A DNA stretch of 64,000 nucleotides. It comes from Rhizobium sp. NLR16a (GTDB taxonomy: Bacteria > Pseudomonadota > Alphaproteobacteria > Rhizobiales > Rhizobiaceae). The notes under the pieces are model-generated. The model had not been told where the DNA came from. It searched no databases and was given only the letters and a program-made list of their open reading frames with translations. Where the stretch lies: NCBI RefSeq assembly GCF_017948245.1, contig NZ_CP072868.1, positions 248,001-312,000 on the forward strand, written 5' to 3'. This document shows positions 9,437-19,000 of the stretch, one piece after another. Within the stretch, counting starts at the first letter, position 1; each line of letters begins with the position of its first letter. The position numbers and the translations under genes were made by a program.

Positions 9437-10368
9437 CGGCTCCTGCCAGCCCCTCTCCTGCGATGAGCCGCCGCGAATGGTTGCTTTCCGACCGGCCGCA
9501 ATCGCGCAGGCAGGCCCGTCTCGGCCGCGCTTACGTCACCTGGCGGCAGTTCACGGCCAACAGGCTCGCCGTCGTCGGCCTGCTGATCATCATCGCCCTG
9601 CTCCTCGTCGCCGCTTTCGCGGATTTGCTCGCCACACACAACCCCGTCGTCGGCGATCTCCGCAATGCCCGCCTGCTGCCGCCGGGAACGGCCGGCTATC
9701 TGCTCGGCACAGACGATCAGGGCCGCGACATCTATTCACGGCTGATCTATGGATCGCGATTGACTTTGTTCGTCGTCGCGCTCGTCGCGATCATCTCCGC
9801 GCCGATCGGGCTGATCGTCGGCACGGTCTCGGGCTATGCCGGCGGCTGGGTGGATGCGACGCTGATGCGCATCACCGATATCTTTCTTGCCTTTCCGAAA
9901 CTGGTATTGGCGCTCGCCTTCGTCGCCGCTCTCGGCCCGGGCATCCAGAACGCGGTCATCGCCATCGCCATCACCTCCTGGCCCCCTTATGCTCGCATCG
10001 CTCGGGCCGAGACGCTGACGGTCCGGCGTTCCGACTATATCTCGGCAGTGAAGCTGATGGGCGCCTCGCCGTTCCGCATCATCGTGCGTCATGTCATGCC
10101 GCTCTGCATTTCCTCGCTGATCGTGCGCGTGACCCTCGATATGGCCGGCATCATTCTGACGGCGGCCGGTCTTGGTTTTCTGGGTCTCGGCGCACAGCCG
10201 CCGCTGCCGGAATGGGGCGCGATGATCGCCTCTGGCCGGCGCTTCATTCTGGATCAGTGGTGGGTCGCGGCCATGCCCGGCATCGCCATCCTCATCGTCA
10301 GCCTCGGCTTCAACCTCTTGGGCGACGGCCTGCGCGACGCGCTCGATCCGAAGGAGAGCGGCCAATGA
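9433..10368 (+). CDS. Peptide ABC transporter permease 2 (DppC-like)
   Basis: A 311-residue permease of the DppC/OppC class: a cytosolic N-terminus, one helix (VVGLLIIIALLLVAAFADLLA), then the extracytoplasmic LLGTDDQGRDIYSRLIYGSR block that marks this family, five more helices, and the loop SAVKLMGASPFRIIVRHVMP that docks to the ATPases. Both ends overlap the neighbouring genes by ATGA (9433 and 10365). It should form the membrane channel together with the DppB-like protein. Confidence 0.92.
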   Translation: MTAPASPSPAMSRREWLLSDRPQSRRQARLGRAYVTWRQFTANRLAVVGLLIIIALLLVAAFADLLATHNPVVGDLRNARLLPPGTAGYLLGTDDQGRDIYSRLIYGSRLTLFVVALVAIISAPIGLIVGTVSGYAGGWVDATLMRITDIFLAFPKLVLALAFVAALGPGIQNAVIAIAITSWPPYARIARAETLTVRRSDYISAVKLMGASPFRIIVRHVMPLCISSLIVRVTLDMAGIILTAAGLGFLGLGAQPPLPEWGAMIASGRRFILDQWWVAAMPGIAILIVSLGFNLLGDGLRDALDPKESGQ

Positions 10369-11198
10369 CGACGCTTCTGACGGTCGACAGGCTCAAGGTC
10401 AGTTATCCCACCCGCACCAGCCTGATCGAAGCGGTGCGCGGCGTCTCCTTCACGCTCGGCAGGGAAAGGCTCGGCATCGTCGGCGAATCCGGCTCCGGCA
10501 AGTCGCAGACCGGCCGGGCGATCATGGGGCTGACGCCGAAACACGGCATCGTCACAGCCGACAGGCTCGATTTCAGCGGCATCGATCTCCTCAAGGCATC
10601 CGCCAGCGAAAGGCGCAGGTTGCGCGGCAAGCGCATCGCCATGATCCTGCAGGATCCGAAATATTCGCTCGACCCTGTCATGACGATCGGACGGCAGATC
10701 TGCGAAACGCTCCGCACTCATGAGAAGATCGGCAAGGCGGAGGCGCGCGAACGGGCGCTCGCCATGCTTGAAGCGGTGCAGATCCGCGATCCTCAACGCG
10801 TCTTCGACCTGCACCCACACGAGGTTTCGGGCGGCATGGGACAGCGCGCCATGATCGCCATGATGCTGATCGCCGGACCCGAACTGCTGATTGCCGATGA
10901 GCCGACTTCGGCGCTCGACGTGACGGTGCAGCTCGATGTGCTCCGGATCATGGACAGACTGGTCTCCGAGCGCGGCATGGGGCTGATCTTCGTCTCCCAT
11001 GATCTGAGACTGGTGTCTTCCTTCTGCGACCGGGTCATCGTCATGTATGCCGGCAAGATCGTCGAAGAGCTCGCGGCCGCCGATCTCAAACATGCGCAGC
11101 ATCCCTATACCAGGGGGCTGCTGAACTGCATGCCGGAGATCGGCGCGAACCGCCATCCGCTGCCGGTGCTCGACCGCAAGCCGGAGTGGGCGGTATGA
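10365..11198 (+). CDS. Peptide ABC transporter ATPase 1 (DppD-like)
   Basis: A 277-residue ATPase beginning MTTLLTVDRLKVSYPT at the ATGA overlap. Walker A is GESGSGKSQ, with Gln in the usual Ser/Thr position after KS; the Q-loop reads ILQDPKYSLDPVMTIGRQI; the signature is VSGGMGQRAMIA; Walker B is LLIADEPTSALD; the switch His follows in VSHDLRLV. The C-terminus (HPYTRGLLNCMP) is the standard oligopeptide-ATPase tail, though shorter than in DppD, and the Cys cluster region is reduced. An open frame upstream in the permease gene makes a longer reading, but that is an artefact. Confidence 0.9.
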   Translation: MTTLLTVDRLKVSYPTRTSLIEAVRGVSFTLGRERLGIVGESGSGKSQTGRAIMGLTPKHGIVTADRLDFSGIDLLKASASERRRLRGKRIAMILQDPKYSLDPVMTIGRQICETLRTHEKIGKAEARERALAMLEAVQIRDPQRVFDLHPHEVSGGMGQRAMIAMMLIAGPELLIADEPTSALDVTVQLDVLRIMDRLVSERGMGLIFVSHDLRLVSSFCDRVIVMYAGKIVEELAAADLKHAQHPYTRGLLNCMPEIGANRHPLPVLDRKPEWAV

Positions 11199-11944
11199 GC
11201 GCAGCCCTCCATGTCGACAATCTCAGTGTCGTCTACGACGATTTTCATGCGCTGAAGGATGTCAGCATCAGCGTCGAACGCGGTGAATCCTTCGGCCTCG
11301 TCGGTGAATCCGGGTCGGGAAAATCGACCTTACTGCGCGCCGTTGCCGGACTCGCGCCGATCAGCGGCGGCGCGATCCACATCGACGGCGAAGAGCTGAA
11401 AGGTTCAAAGCGCAGCAAGGCCTTCTATCGGCGCGTGCAGATGGTCTTTCAGGATCCCTACGGCTCGCTGCATCCGCGCCAGACGATCGACCGGCTGCTG
11501 CTCGAACCGCTTGCGATCCACGCCGTTACCGACAGCGACAAGCGCATTGCCCGCGCGCTCGACGAAGTCGGCCTCGGCAATGGTTTCCGATTCCGCTATC
11601 CGCATCAGCTTTCCGGCGGTCAGCGACAGCGTGTGGCGATCGCCAGAGCGCTGATCGTGCAACCGTCGATCCTGCTGCTCGACGAGCCGACGTCGGCGCT
11701 CGACGCCTCGGTGCAGGCGGAGGTACTGAACCTGCTCGAACAGATCCGCCGCGACCGCAAGCTCACCTTCGTCATGGTGAGCCATGACCTCGGCGTCATC
11801 ACCCATATGTGCGAAAGGCTCGCGGTGATGCGCAACGGCGCCGTCGTCGAACGATTGAGCTCGGAAGAGCTGGCGCGGGGCTCGGTCCAGGAGGATTACA
11901 CGAAAAATTTGATGATCGCGAGCAGGGGCTTCGTCAAAGCCTGA
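11195..11944 (+). CDS. Peptide ABC transporter ATPase 2 (DppF-like)
   Basis: A 249-residue ATPase starting at the ATGA overlap (MSAALHVDNLSVVYDDF). Motifs in order: Walker A GESGSGKST, Q-loop MVFQDPYGSLHPRQTI, signature LSGGQRQRVAIARAL, Walker B LLLDEPTSALD and the switch VSHDLGVI. It is the second nucleotide-binding subunit of the dipeptide/oligopeptide importer. A GTG three codons upstream (11186) is possible but would lengthen the overlap. No obvious terminator follows. Confidence 0.92.
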   Translation: MSAALHVDNLSVVYDDFHALKDVSISVERGESFGLVGESGSGKSTLLRAVAGLAPISGGAIHIDGEELKGSKRSKAFYRRVQMVFQDPYGSLHPRQTIDRLLLEPLAIHAVTDSDKRIARALDEVGLGNGFRFRYPHQLSGGQRQRVAIARALIVQPSILLLDEPTSALDASVQAEVLNLLEQIRRDRKLTFVMVSHDLGVITHMCERLAVMRNGAVVERLSSEELARGSVQEDYTKNLMIASRGFVKA

Positions 11945-12034
11945 AGGGCAATCATTTCAAGCCATTGAAAAGAAAAGGCTGGTGGCGGCGTTAAGGATAA
12001 GGTTCCCTTAAAAGACGACCATTCGACTAGACTA

Positions 12035-12062
12035 TTGACAGCAGCCCGGCTTCTGTCATGAT
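12035..12062 (+). promoter_or_regulatory. Possible sigma-70 promoter before the 63-residue ORF
   Basis: A perfect TTGACA at 12035-12040 is followed after 16 bases by CATGAT (four of six matches to TATAAT). It lies about 45 bp before the ORF at 12106. This is a motif match only; no other promoter-like pair was seen between the peptide ABC operon and this ORF. Confidence 0.4.
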
Positions 12063-12105
12063 CCTGTTAACGATTGTTAGCTTTCGTGATCATGGAGGTC
12101 GAAGC

Positions 12106-12297
12106 ATGTTCTTTCTCGGTGGGATGACCATGGGCTACCTCGATCCTCCGGTGAGAGCCGATCGCAAGGAACAGACCACGGTCTCCATGCCGGCGGAACA
12201 GGACCGGCGCCTGATCGGGACAGAGACCTCCGATCTGCAGCAGAACGAGAACGCCATCGAGCGCTCCTTGATCTGGGCATGGCGCACGCTCTGCTGA
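12106..12297 (+). CDS. Small hypothetical protein (63 residues)
   Basis: ATG at 12106 follows a near-perfect Shine-Dalgarno (GGAGG at 12094-12098, seven bases away). The product begins MFFLGGMTMGYLDPPVRAD and ends ERSLIWAWRTLC; no transmembrane helix or known domain is evident. It is preceded by a TTGACA-type promoter match. I do not recognise it. The strong ribosome site is the main support; a longer upstream in-frame start (12058) lacks one. Confidence 0.5.
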   Translation: MFFLGGMTMGYLDPPVRADRKEQTTVSMPAEQDRRLIGTETSDLQQNENAIERSLIWAWRTLC

Positions 12298-12421
12298 AGA
12301 GCGGTTGAATTTTCTCTTCCGCTCGCTCTGGACGGAAATTTATCTCTACCTACCTGATAGGGAATAAGAAATATAACAGCGAGCCGCACAACCGGCCGCA
12401 CGAGAACAACGGAGGCGACAC

Positions 12422-12586
12422 ATGGCAGAGCTGGGTATTTCGCATACTCACGTAAACCACTATGGTTCGGTAGCCACCAAGAAGCCGCACGCGACGCGCC
12501 ACAGGCTTCAGACGGTGCTCCATGGGACGATCTTCACCGCGGCATTCCTGTTCGTGGTGGCAATGGTCTGCGGCGTCCTCGGATAG
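12422..12586 (+). CDS. Small single-helix membrane protein (54 residues)
   Basis: A 54-codon ORF starting MAELGISHTHVNHYGS at 12422 with GGAGG at 12411-12415, six bases before the ATG. The N-terminal 30 residues are His- and Lys-rich; residues about 36-54 (IFTAAFLFVVAMVCGVLG) form one hydrophobic helix that ends the protein. That is the layout of a small tail-anchored membrane protein. It lies about 450 bp before ndvB in the same direction. Function unknown. Confidence 0.6.
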   Translation: MAELGISHTHVNHYGSVATKKPHATRHRLQTVLHGTIFTAAFLFVVAMVCGVLG

Positions 12587-13039
12587 TCGGCGGATGATAG
12601 GCCTCGGCACGATGCCGGGGCTGCGTGCGCCCATCCATGCGGCGCGTTCCGCGCTCGCGGCAAGCCCGAACAAAGCGCGGCCAGACGATGATCTGGCGAA
12701 CCTTCCTCTTATCGAAAAGCTCCTGCCAGTCCTCAAGGTGGCGACATGCTCGGCGCTCAGCCTTGCGCCGCAAGCCCGCGGGCTCGTTCGGCTCACGATT
12801 CTTGACTTGAATTATCGCGAGAATGTCCAACTTTTCGCCATGGTTTTGCGGAGAGGGTATTGATCGACCTTCGCGCTGGACCAAGGCTACGCCCGGTTAC
12901 ATCGCTTGGCCCAGACGTCATTCACCCCGGCTTCATCGATCTTCGAAGAATCGGGCCCCGTTCATGTAGCAGTCATGATAAGCAGTGCAAAAGGCTGAGC
13001 AAAACAGCCATAACTTTGTTTGGATCCAGAACCGAACCC
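12587..13039 (+). other. Gap before ndvB
   Basis: About 450 bp without a convincing gene. An open frame in the ndvB register extends back to a TTG/ATG region at 12860 but is Arg/Pro-rich and lacks a ribosome site. A short GGCTG...CAGCC hairpin sits at 12993-13009. I see no clear promoter; the ndvB promoter should be somewhere here. Confidence 0.4.
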
Positions 13040-16000
13040 ATGTCTATTGCCAATCTTTCTCCGAGCCTTCCACGCGACTCCGATACGAAGCAGATCGATC
13101 ACAATGATTCGATCCGCTCGACCTATCTATCCATCGAGGACATCAAGGCGATGGGCGAAGCGGTCGCCGTCAACGGCGTCGACAAGCTGCCGGCTTTCGC
13201 CGCCTTTGATTTCTTCGCGCGCCACAAGGAAAACGAGAAGGAAATCCTGCGCGTCTACCGCACCACGGCAACCGACGTCGAGGCCGGAGAGACGATCACG
13301 CCGGCGGCGGAATGGCTGCTGGACAATCACTACATCGTCGAAGAGGCGATCCAGGAGGTACGGCGCGACTTTCCCCGCCGCTTCTACCGCGAACTGCCGA
13401 CCATGCGTGTCGGCGGCGTCGACATTCCGCGCACGCTGGTGCTTGCCTGGCTCTACGTCGCCCATACCCACAGCACGATCTCGCAGGAAAGCCTGACGGC
13501 GCTGGTCGACGGCTTCCAGACCAGCGAGACGCTGAGGATCGGTGAACTCTGGGCCCTGCCCTCGCTGGTGCGCTATGTGCTGGTGGAAAACCTTCGACGC
13601 ATTTCGAGCCGTGTCGAAGCGAGCCGCCGCCTGCGCCGCCGCGCCAACGAGGCGGCCGACGAATTGGTGCGCCTGACCGATCCGGTCAAGGCTGCCGCCT
13701 ATCTGAAAACGCTGGAACCGCTTGCCGAAGACAATACCTTCTCGACGCAGTTCCTCTATCGCCTGCGTGACGGCTCGCAAACGTCGAGCCTGGCAATCAC
13801 CTGGCTCGATGAACGCCTGGAAGAGCTCGGTCGCAATACCGAAGAGGCGACGACCGCCGAACACAGCCGTCTGTCTTCCGGCAACGTGACGATGGGCAAC
13901 ATCATCCGCAGCCTGCGCGAGATCGACGATACCGAATGGTCGGTCTGGGTCGAGCAGGTCAGCCATGTCGACAAGCTGCTCTGGGAGCATTCGGATTACG
14001 GCATCCTCGATTCCGGCTCGCGCAACAAATACCGCAAGCAGATCGAGAAACTGGCCAAGCGCTCGCCGCTGACCGAAATGCAAATCGCCCAGCTGGCGCT
14101 CGACATGACCGAGGCCGCCAAGGCCTCCGACGAGCCGCGGCCGCATGAGCCGAATGTCGGCGGCTTCCTGTCAGGGGCGCAACGGCCGAAGCTCGAGGCG
14201 CGGGCGAATTATCGCCCGACGATCACCCAGCACTTCGTGCGCGCCGTGCGCCGGTTCAACTGGCTGTCGATCGCGCTGCCCGTCATGCTGCTGACGATCA
14301 TCGCCATGGCGATCGTCGGCAGGTTCATGGCAAGTGCCGGGATGGGCGCAATCGAGATCGCAATCCTGCTGATCATGTTCTCATTGCCGGCCTCGGAGGG
14401 CGCAACCGGTCTCTTTAATACCCTGCTGTCCTTCTTCGTGACGCCTGCCCGCCTCGTCGGCTACGAGTTCAAGGAAGGCATTCCGGAGGATGCGCGCACG
14501 CTGCTCGTCGTGCCCTGCCTGATCTCGAACCGCGACAGCGTCGACGATCAGGTGCGCAATCTCGAGGTTCATTATCTCGCCAATCCGCGTGGAGAGATCT
14601 ATTTCGCGATGCTCAGCGATTGGCCCGACAGCGATGTCGAGGAGACGCCTGCCGATCTTGAGGTTCTCGATTACGCAAGACGCGAGATCGCCAATCTTTC
14701 CGCCCGCTATGCCTACGACGGCAAAACCCGTTTCTACCTGCTGCATCGCCGTCGCCTCTACAATCCCTCGGAAGGCGTATGGATGGGCTGGGAGCGCAAG
14801 CGCGGCAAGCTGCACGAGCTGAACATGCTGCTGCGCGGCGACCGGGACACGACCTATCTGCCCGGCGCCAACGCCGTGCCGGCCAATGTGCAATATGTCA
14901 TGACGCTCGATGCCGACACGCGCCTGATGCGCGATGCCGTCACCAAGCTCGTCGGCAAGCTCTATCACCCGATCAACCGCCCGGTCATCAATCCGAAGAC
15001 CGGCCGCGTCGAGAGCGGCTACGGCGTGCTGCAGCCGCGTGTCACGCCGTCGCTGACGACGGGCAAGGATGCCTCGGTCTTCCAGCGTGTCTTCTCGATC
15101 AATCGCGGTCTCGACCCCTATGTCTTCACCGTGTCGGACGTCTATCAGGATCTTGCCGGCGAAGGCACGTTCACCGGCAAGGGTCTCTATCATGTCGATG
15201 CTTTCGAAGCCTCGCTGAAGGGCCGGATCGAGGAGAACTCGGTGCTCAGCCACGACCTTCTCGAAGGCTCGATGGCGCGCTGTGCGCTCGTCACCGATCT
15301 TGAATTGGTCGAGGATTTCCCGATCCGCTACGAGGTGGAGACCTCGCGCCAGCATCGCTGGGCGCGCGGCGACTGGCAGCTCCTGCCCTATATGTTCAAT
15401 CCGAAATACGGCGTTACGGCCCTCGGCCGCTGGAAGATGTTCGACAATCTGCGCCGTTCGCTGACGCCGATCGCCTGGTTCTTCGCCTCCGTTCTCGGTT
15501 GGTATTTCATGGGTCCGCTCGGCGCGCTCGTCTGGCAGATTCTCTTGATCTTCTGCCTGTTCGTGGCGCCGACGCTTTCGCTCATCAACGGCATCATCCC
15601 GCGCACCAGCGATATCGTCGCACGCGCCCATCTCTATACGGTCTGGTCGGATATCACCGCCGCCAATGCGCAGGTCGCATTGCGGATCGTCTTCATCGCC
15701 GATTCGGCGGCGATGATGGCGGATGCGATCGGCCGTTCGCTCTACCGGCTGCTCGTCAGCCGCAAGCTGATGCTGCAGTGGCGGACCGCCGCCAGCGTCC
15801 AGGCCGGCGGGCAGGGCACCCTCGCCTCTTATTACAAGCAAATGTGGCATGCGCCGGTACTGGCGCTGCTGGCGCTCGGATTTGCGGCGCTCCCCGGCGA
15901 CAACGCCTTCCTCGTCGGGATCCCCTTCGCGCTCTTATGGATCCTTTCGCCTGTCGTCGCCTGGTATGTCAGCCAGTCGGCCGAGACCGAGGATCGGCTC

Positions 16001-19000
16001 GAGGTCGCCGATTCCGTGTCGAGCGAACTGCGCAAGATCGCCAGGCGCACCTGGCGTTATTTCGAGACCTTCACCACCCCCGAGCAGAATTATCTGCCGC
16101 CGGACAATATCCAGGAAACGCCGCACGTCATCGTCGCGGCGCGCACCTCGCCAACCAATATTGGCGTCTACCTGCTCTCCGTCGTTTCCGGCCGGCATTT
16201 CGGCTGGTTCTCTTTCGAGGAGACGCTCGAACGGCTGGAGCAGACGATCGCTACGATCGACAAAATGGAGAAATTCCGCGGCCATCTGTTCAACTGGTAT
16301 CACACCGATACGCTGCAGACGCTCGGGCCGCGTTACGTCTCTGCCGTCGACAGCGGCAATCTCGCCGGCCATCTGATCGCCATTTCTTCGGCCTGCCGCA
16401 ACTGGGCCGAGGCGCCATCGGCCCACATGCAGGGCAATCTCGACGGCGTCGGCGACACGGCCGGCATCCTCGGCGAAGTGCTGGCGGACCTGCCGGACGA
16501 CCGCAAGACCGTGCGCCCGCTGCGCCGACGCCTGGAAGAACGCATCGTCGGCTTCCAGAATGCGCTTGCCGCCGTCAAGCGCGAGCACGAATTCGCCTCG
16601 ATCCGCATCATCAACCTTGCCGTTCTCGCACGCGACATAGAGAAGCTCGCCGCCAATCTCGATCATGAGGTCAAGTCGAAGCAGAGCGAGGAAGTCACCC
16701 AATGGGCGGCATCGCTGGTGAAGGTCTGCGAGGCGCATATATCGGACAGCACCTTCGACCTTTCCAAAGTCGATGCGCTCAGGCCGCGCCTGGTGGCGCT
16801 ACGCGACAAGGCCCGCGATCTCGCCTTTTCAATGGATTTCGGCTTCCTGTTCCGGCCGGAGCGACGCCTGCTGTCGATCGGCTATCGCGTCGAAAGCGGC
16901 GAGCTCGACCAGGCCTGCTATGACCTTCTCGCCTCGGAATGCCGCCTGACCAGCCTCTTCGGCATCGCCAAGGGCGATCTGCCGACGGAACACTGGTACC
17001 GTCTCGGCCGCCAGGTCGTGCCTGTGGGATCACGCGGCGCGCTGGTCTCCTGGTCCGGATCGATGTTCGAATATCTGATGCCGCCGCTCGTCATGCAGGA
17101 GCGTGGCGGGGGTATTCTCAACCAGACGAACAATCTGGTTGTCGTCGAGCAGATGAATTATGCCCGCAAGCTCGGCATCCCGTGGGGCATTTCGGAAGCG
17201 GCCTTCAATGCCCGCGACCATAACCTCAATTACCAGTACACGAATTTCGGCGTGCCGACGCTCGGCCTCAAGCGAGGCCTCGGCCACAATGCCGTCATCG
17301 CCCCCTATGCTTCGCTGCTGGCCAGCCAGTACGACCCGCCCGGCGCACTCGAAAACCTGCAGAGACTGCGCAAGGTCGGCGCGCTCGGCAAGTTCGGCTT
17401 CCACGACGCGGTCGATTTCACGCCGACGCGCGTGCCGGAAGGCAAGAAATGCGCGGTGGTCTACAATTATTATGCCCACCATCACGGCATGTCGATCGCG
17501 GCCGTCGCCAACGTCGCCTTCAACGGCCATCTGCGCGAACTCTTCCACTCCGATCCAGTGATCGAGGCGGCGGAGCTTCTGCTGCAGGAAAAGGCGCCGC
17601 GCGACATTCCCGTCATGAGCGGCAAGCATGAATCCGATACGCCGGCCAGCATCCAGGACGATCTCATGCGGCCGGAAATCAGGAAGATCAGCGATCCCCT
17701 TTCGCGCGACCGCGAACTCGTGTTTCTGTCGAACGGCCATTATTCCATGATGCTGACGGCGACGGGCGCCGGTTATTCCCGCTGGAATGGTCTTTCCGTT
17801 TCCCGCTGGAAGGCCGATCCCACCGAAGACCGCTGGGGCACCTTCATCTTCCTGCGCGACACCGCCACCAACGAATGGTGGTCGGCGACAGCGGAGCCGA
17901 AGGGTGTCGAGGGCGAAAAGATCAAGGTCGAATTCGCCGACGAGAAGGCACAGTTCACCAAGACGGTCGGCGATCTGACGAGCGAGGTGGAGTGCATCAT
18001 CGCGACCGAGCACGATGCCGAAGCCCGTCGCGTCACCCTGCTCAACATGGGTGGGGAAGATCGTTTCATCGAAGTCACGTCCTATCTCGAACCGGTGATC
18101 ACCTCTGATGATACCGACAACGCACATCCGGCATTCGCCCGCATGTTCGTCAAGACCGAGATCGGCAAGCGCGGCGACGTCATCCGCGCCGAACGCAACA
18201 AGCGTGATCCGAACGAGCCGAATATCAGCCTCGCACATCTGATCGTCGACAATGCCGGCGACACCCGTCACACCGAATTCGAAACCGACCGGCGCAAGTT
18301 CATCGGTCGCGGCCGCAGCCTCGCCGATGCGGCGGCCTTCGATCCGGGCGCCACACTTTCCGGCAGCGACGGTTTCACGCTCGATGCGGTGATGTCGCTG
18401 CGCCGCACCGTGCGGGTGCCGGCCGGCAAGAAGGTCAGCGTCTTCTTCTGGACGATCGCCGCGCCAAGCCGCGACGAGGTCGACAAGGCGGTCAATCGCT
18501 ACCGTCATCCCGACGCCTTCAACCACGAGCTCGTCCAGGCCTGGACGCGCACGCAAGTGCAGATGCGCCATGTCGGCGTCACCTCGCAGCAGGCGGCCGC
18601 CTTCCAACATCTCGGGCGCTACCTCGTCTATCCCGACATGCAGCTGCGCAAGGATGAGGCGACGGTCGAGGCCGGCCTGCAATCGCAATCGGCGCTCTGG
18701 CCGCTGGCGATCTCCGGCGACTTTCCGATCTTCACGCTGCGCGTCAACGACGACATGGATCTCGATATCGCCCGCGAGGCACTGCTGGCGCAGGAATATC
18801 TGCGCTCGCGCGGCGTCACCGCCGATCTCGTCATCATGAACGAACGCGCCTCTTCCTATGCGCAGGACATGCAACACGCGCTCGACGCCATGTGCGAGAA
18901 CGTACGCCGCATGGGCCAGGCCGACGGCTTGCGCCAGCATATTTTCGCGGTTCGCAAGGACCTGATGGAGGAGAACACTTACAAGGCATTGATCGCCGCT

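Noticed and set aside
9339..10364. Upstream extension of the DppD-like ATPase frame
   Set aside because: It covers the DppC gene in another frame; the ATGA start at 10365 gives the proper ATPase N-terminus.
12534..12884. 116-codon minus-strand frame before ndvB
   Set aside because: Arg/Pro-rich, no ribosome site, no recognisable domain.
14381..15850. 489-codon minus-strand frame inside ndvB
   Set aside because: Antisense shadow; NdvB in this interval has clear glycosyltransferase motifs on the plus strand.
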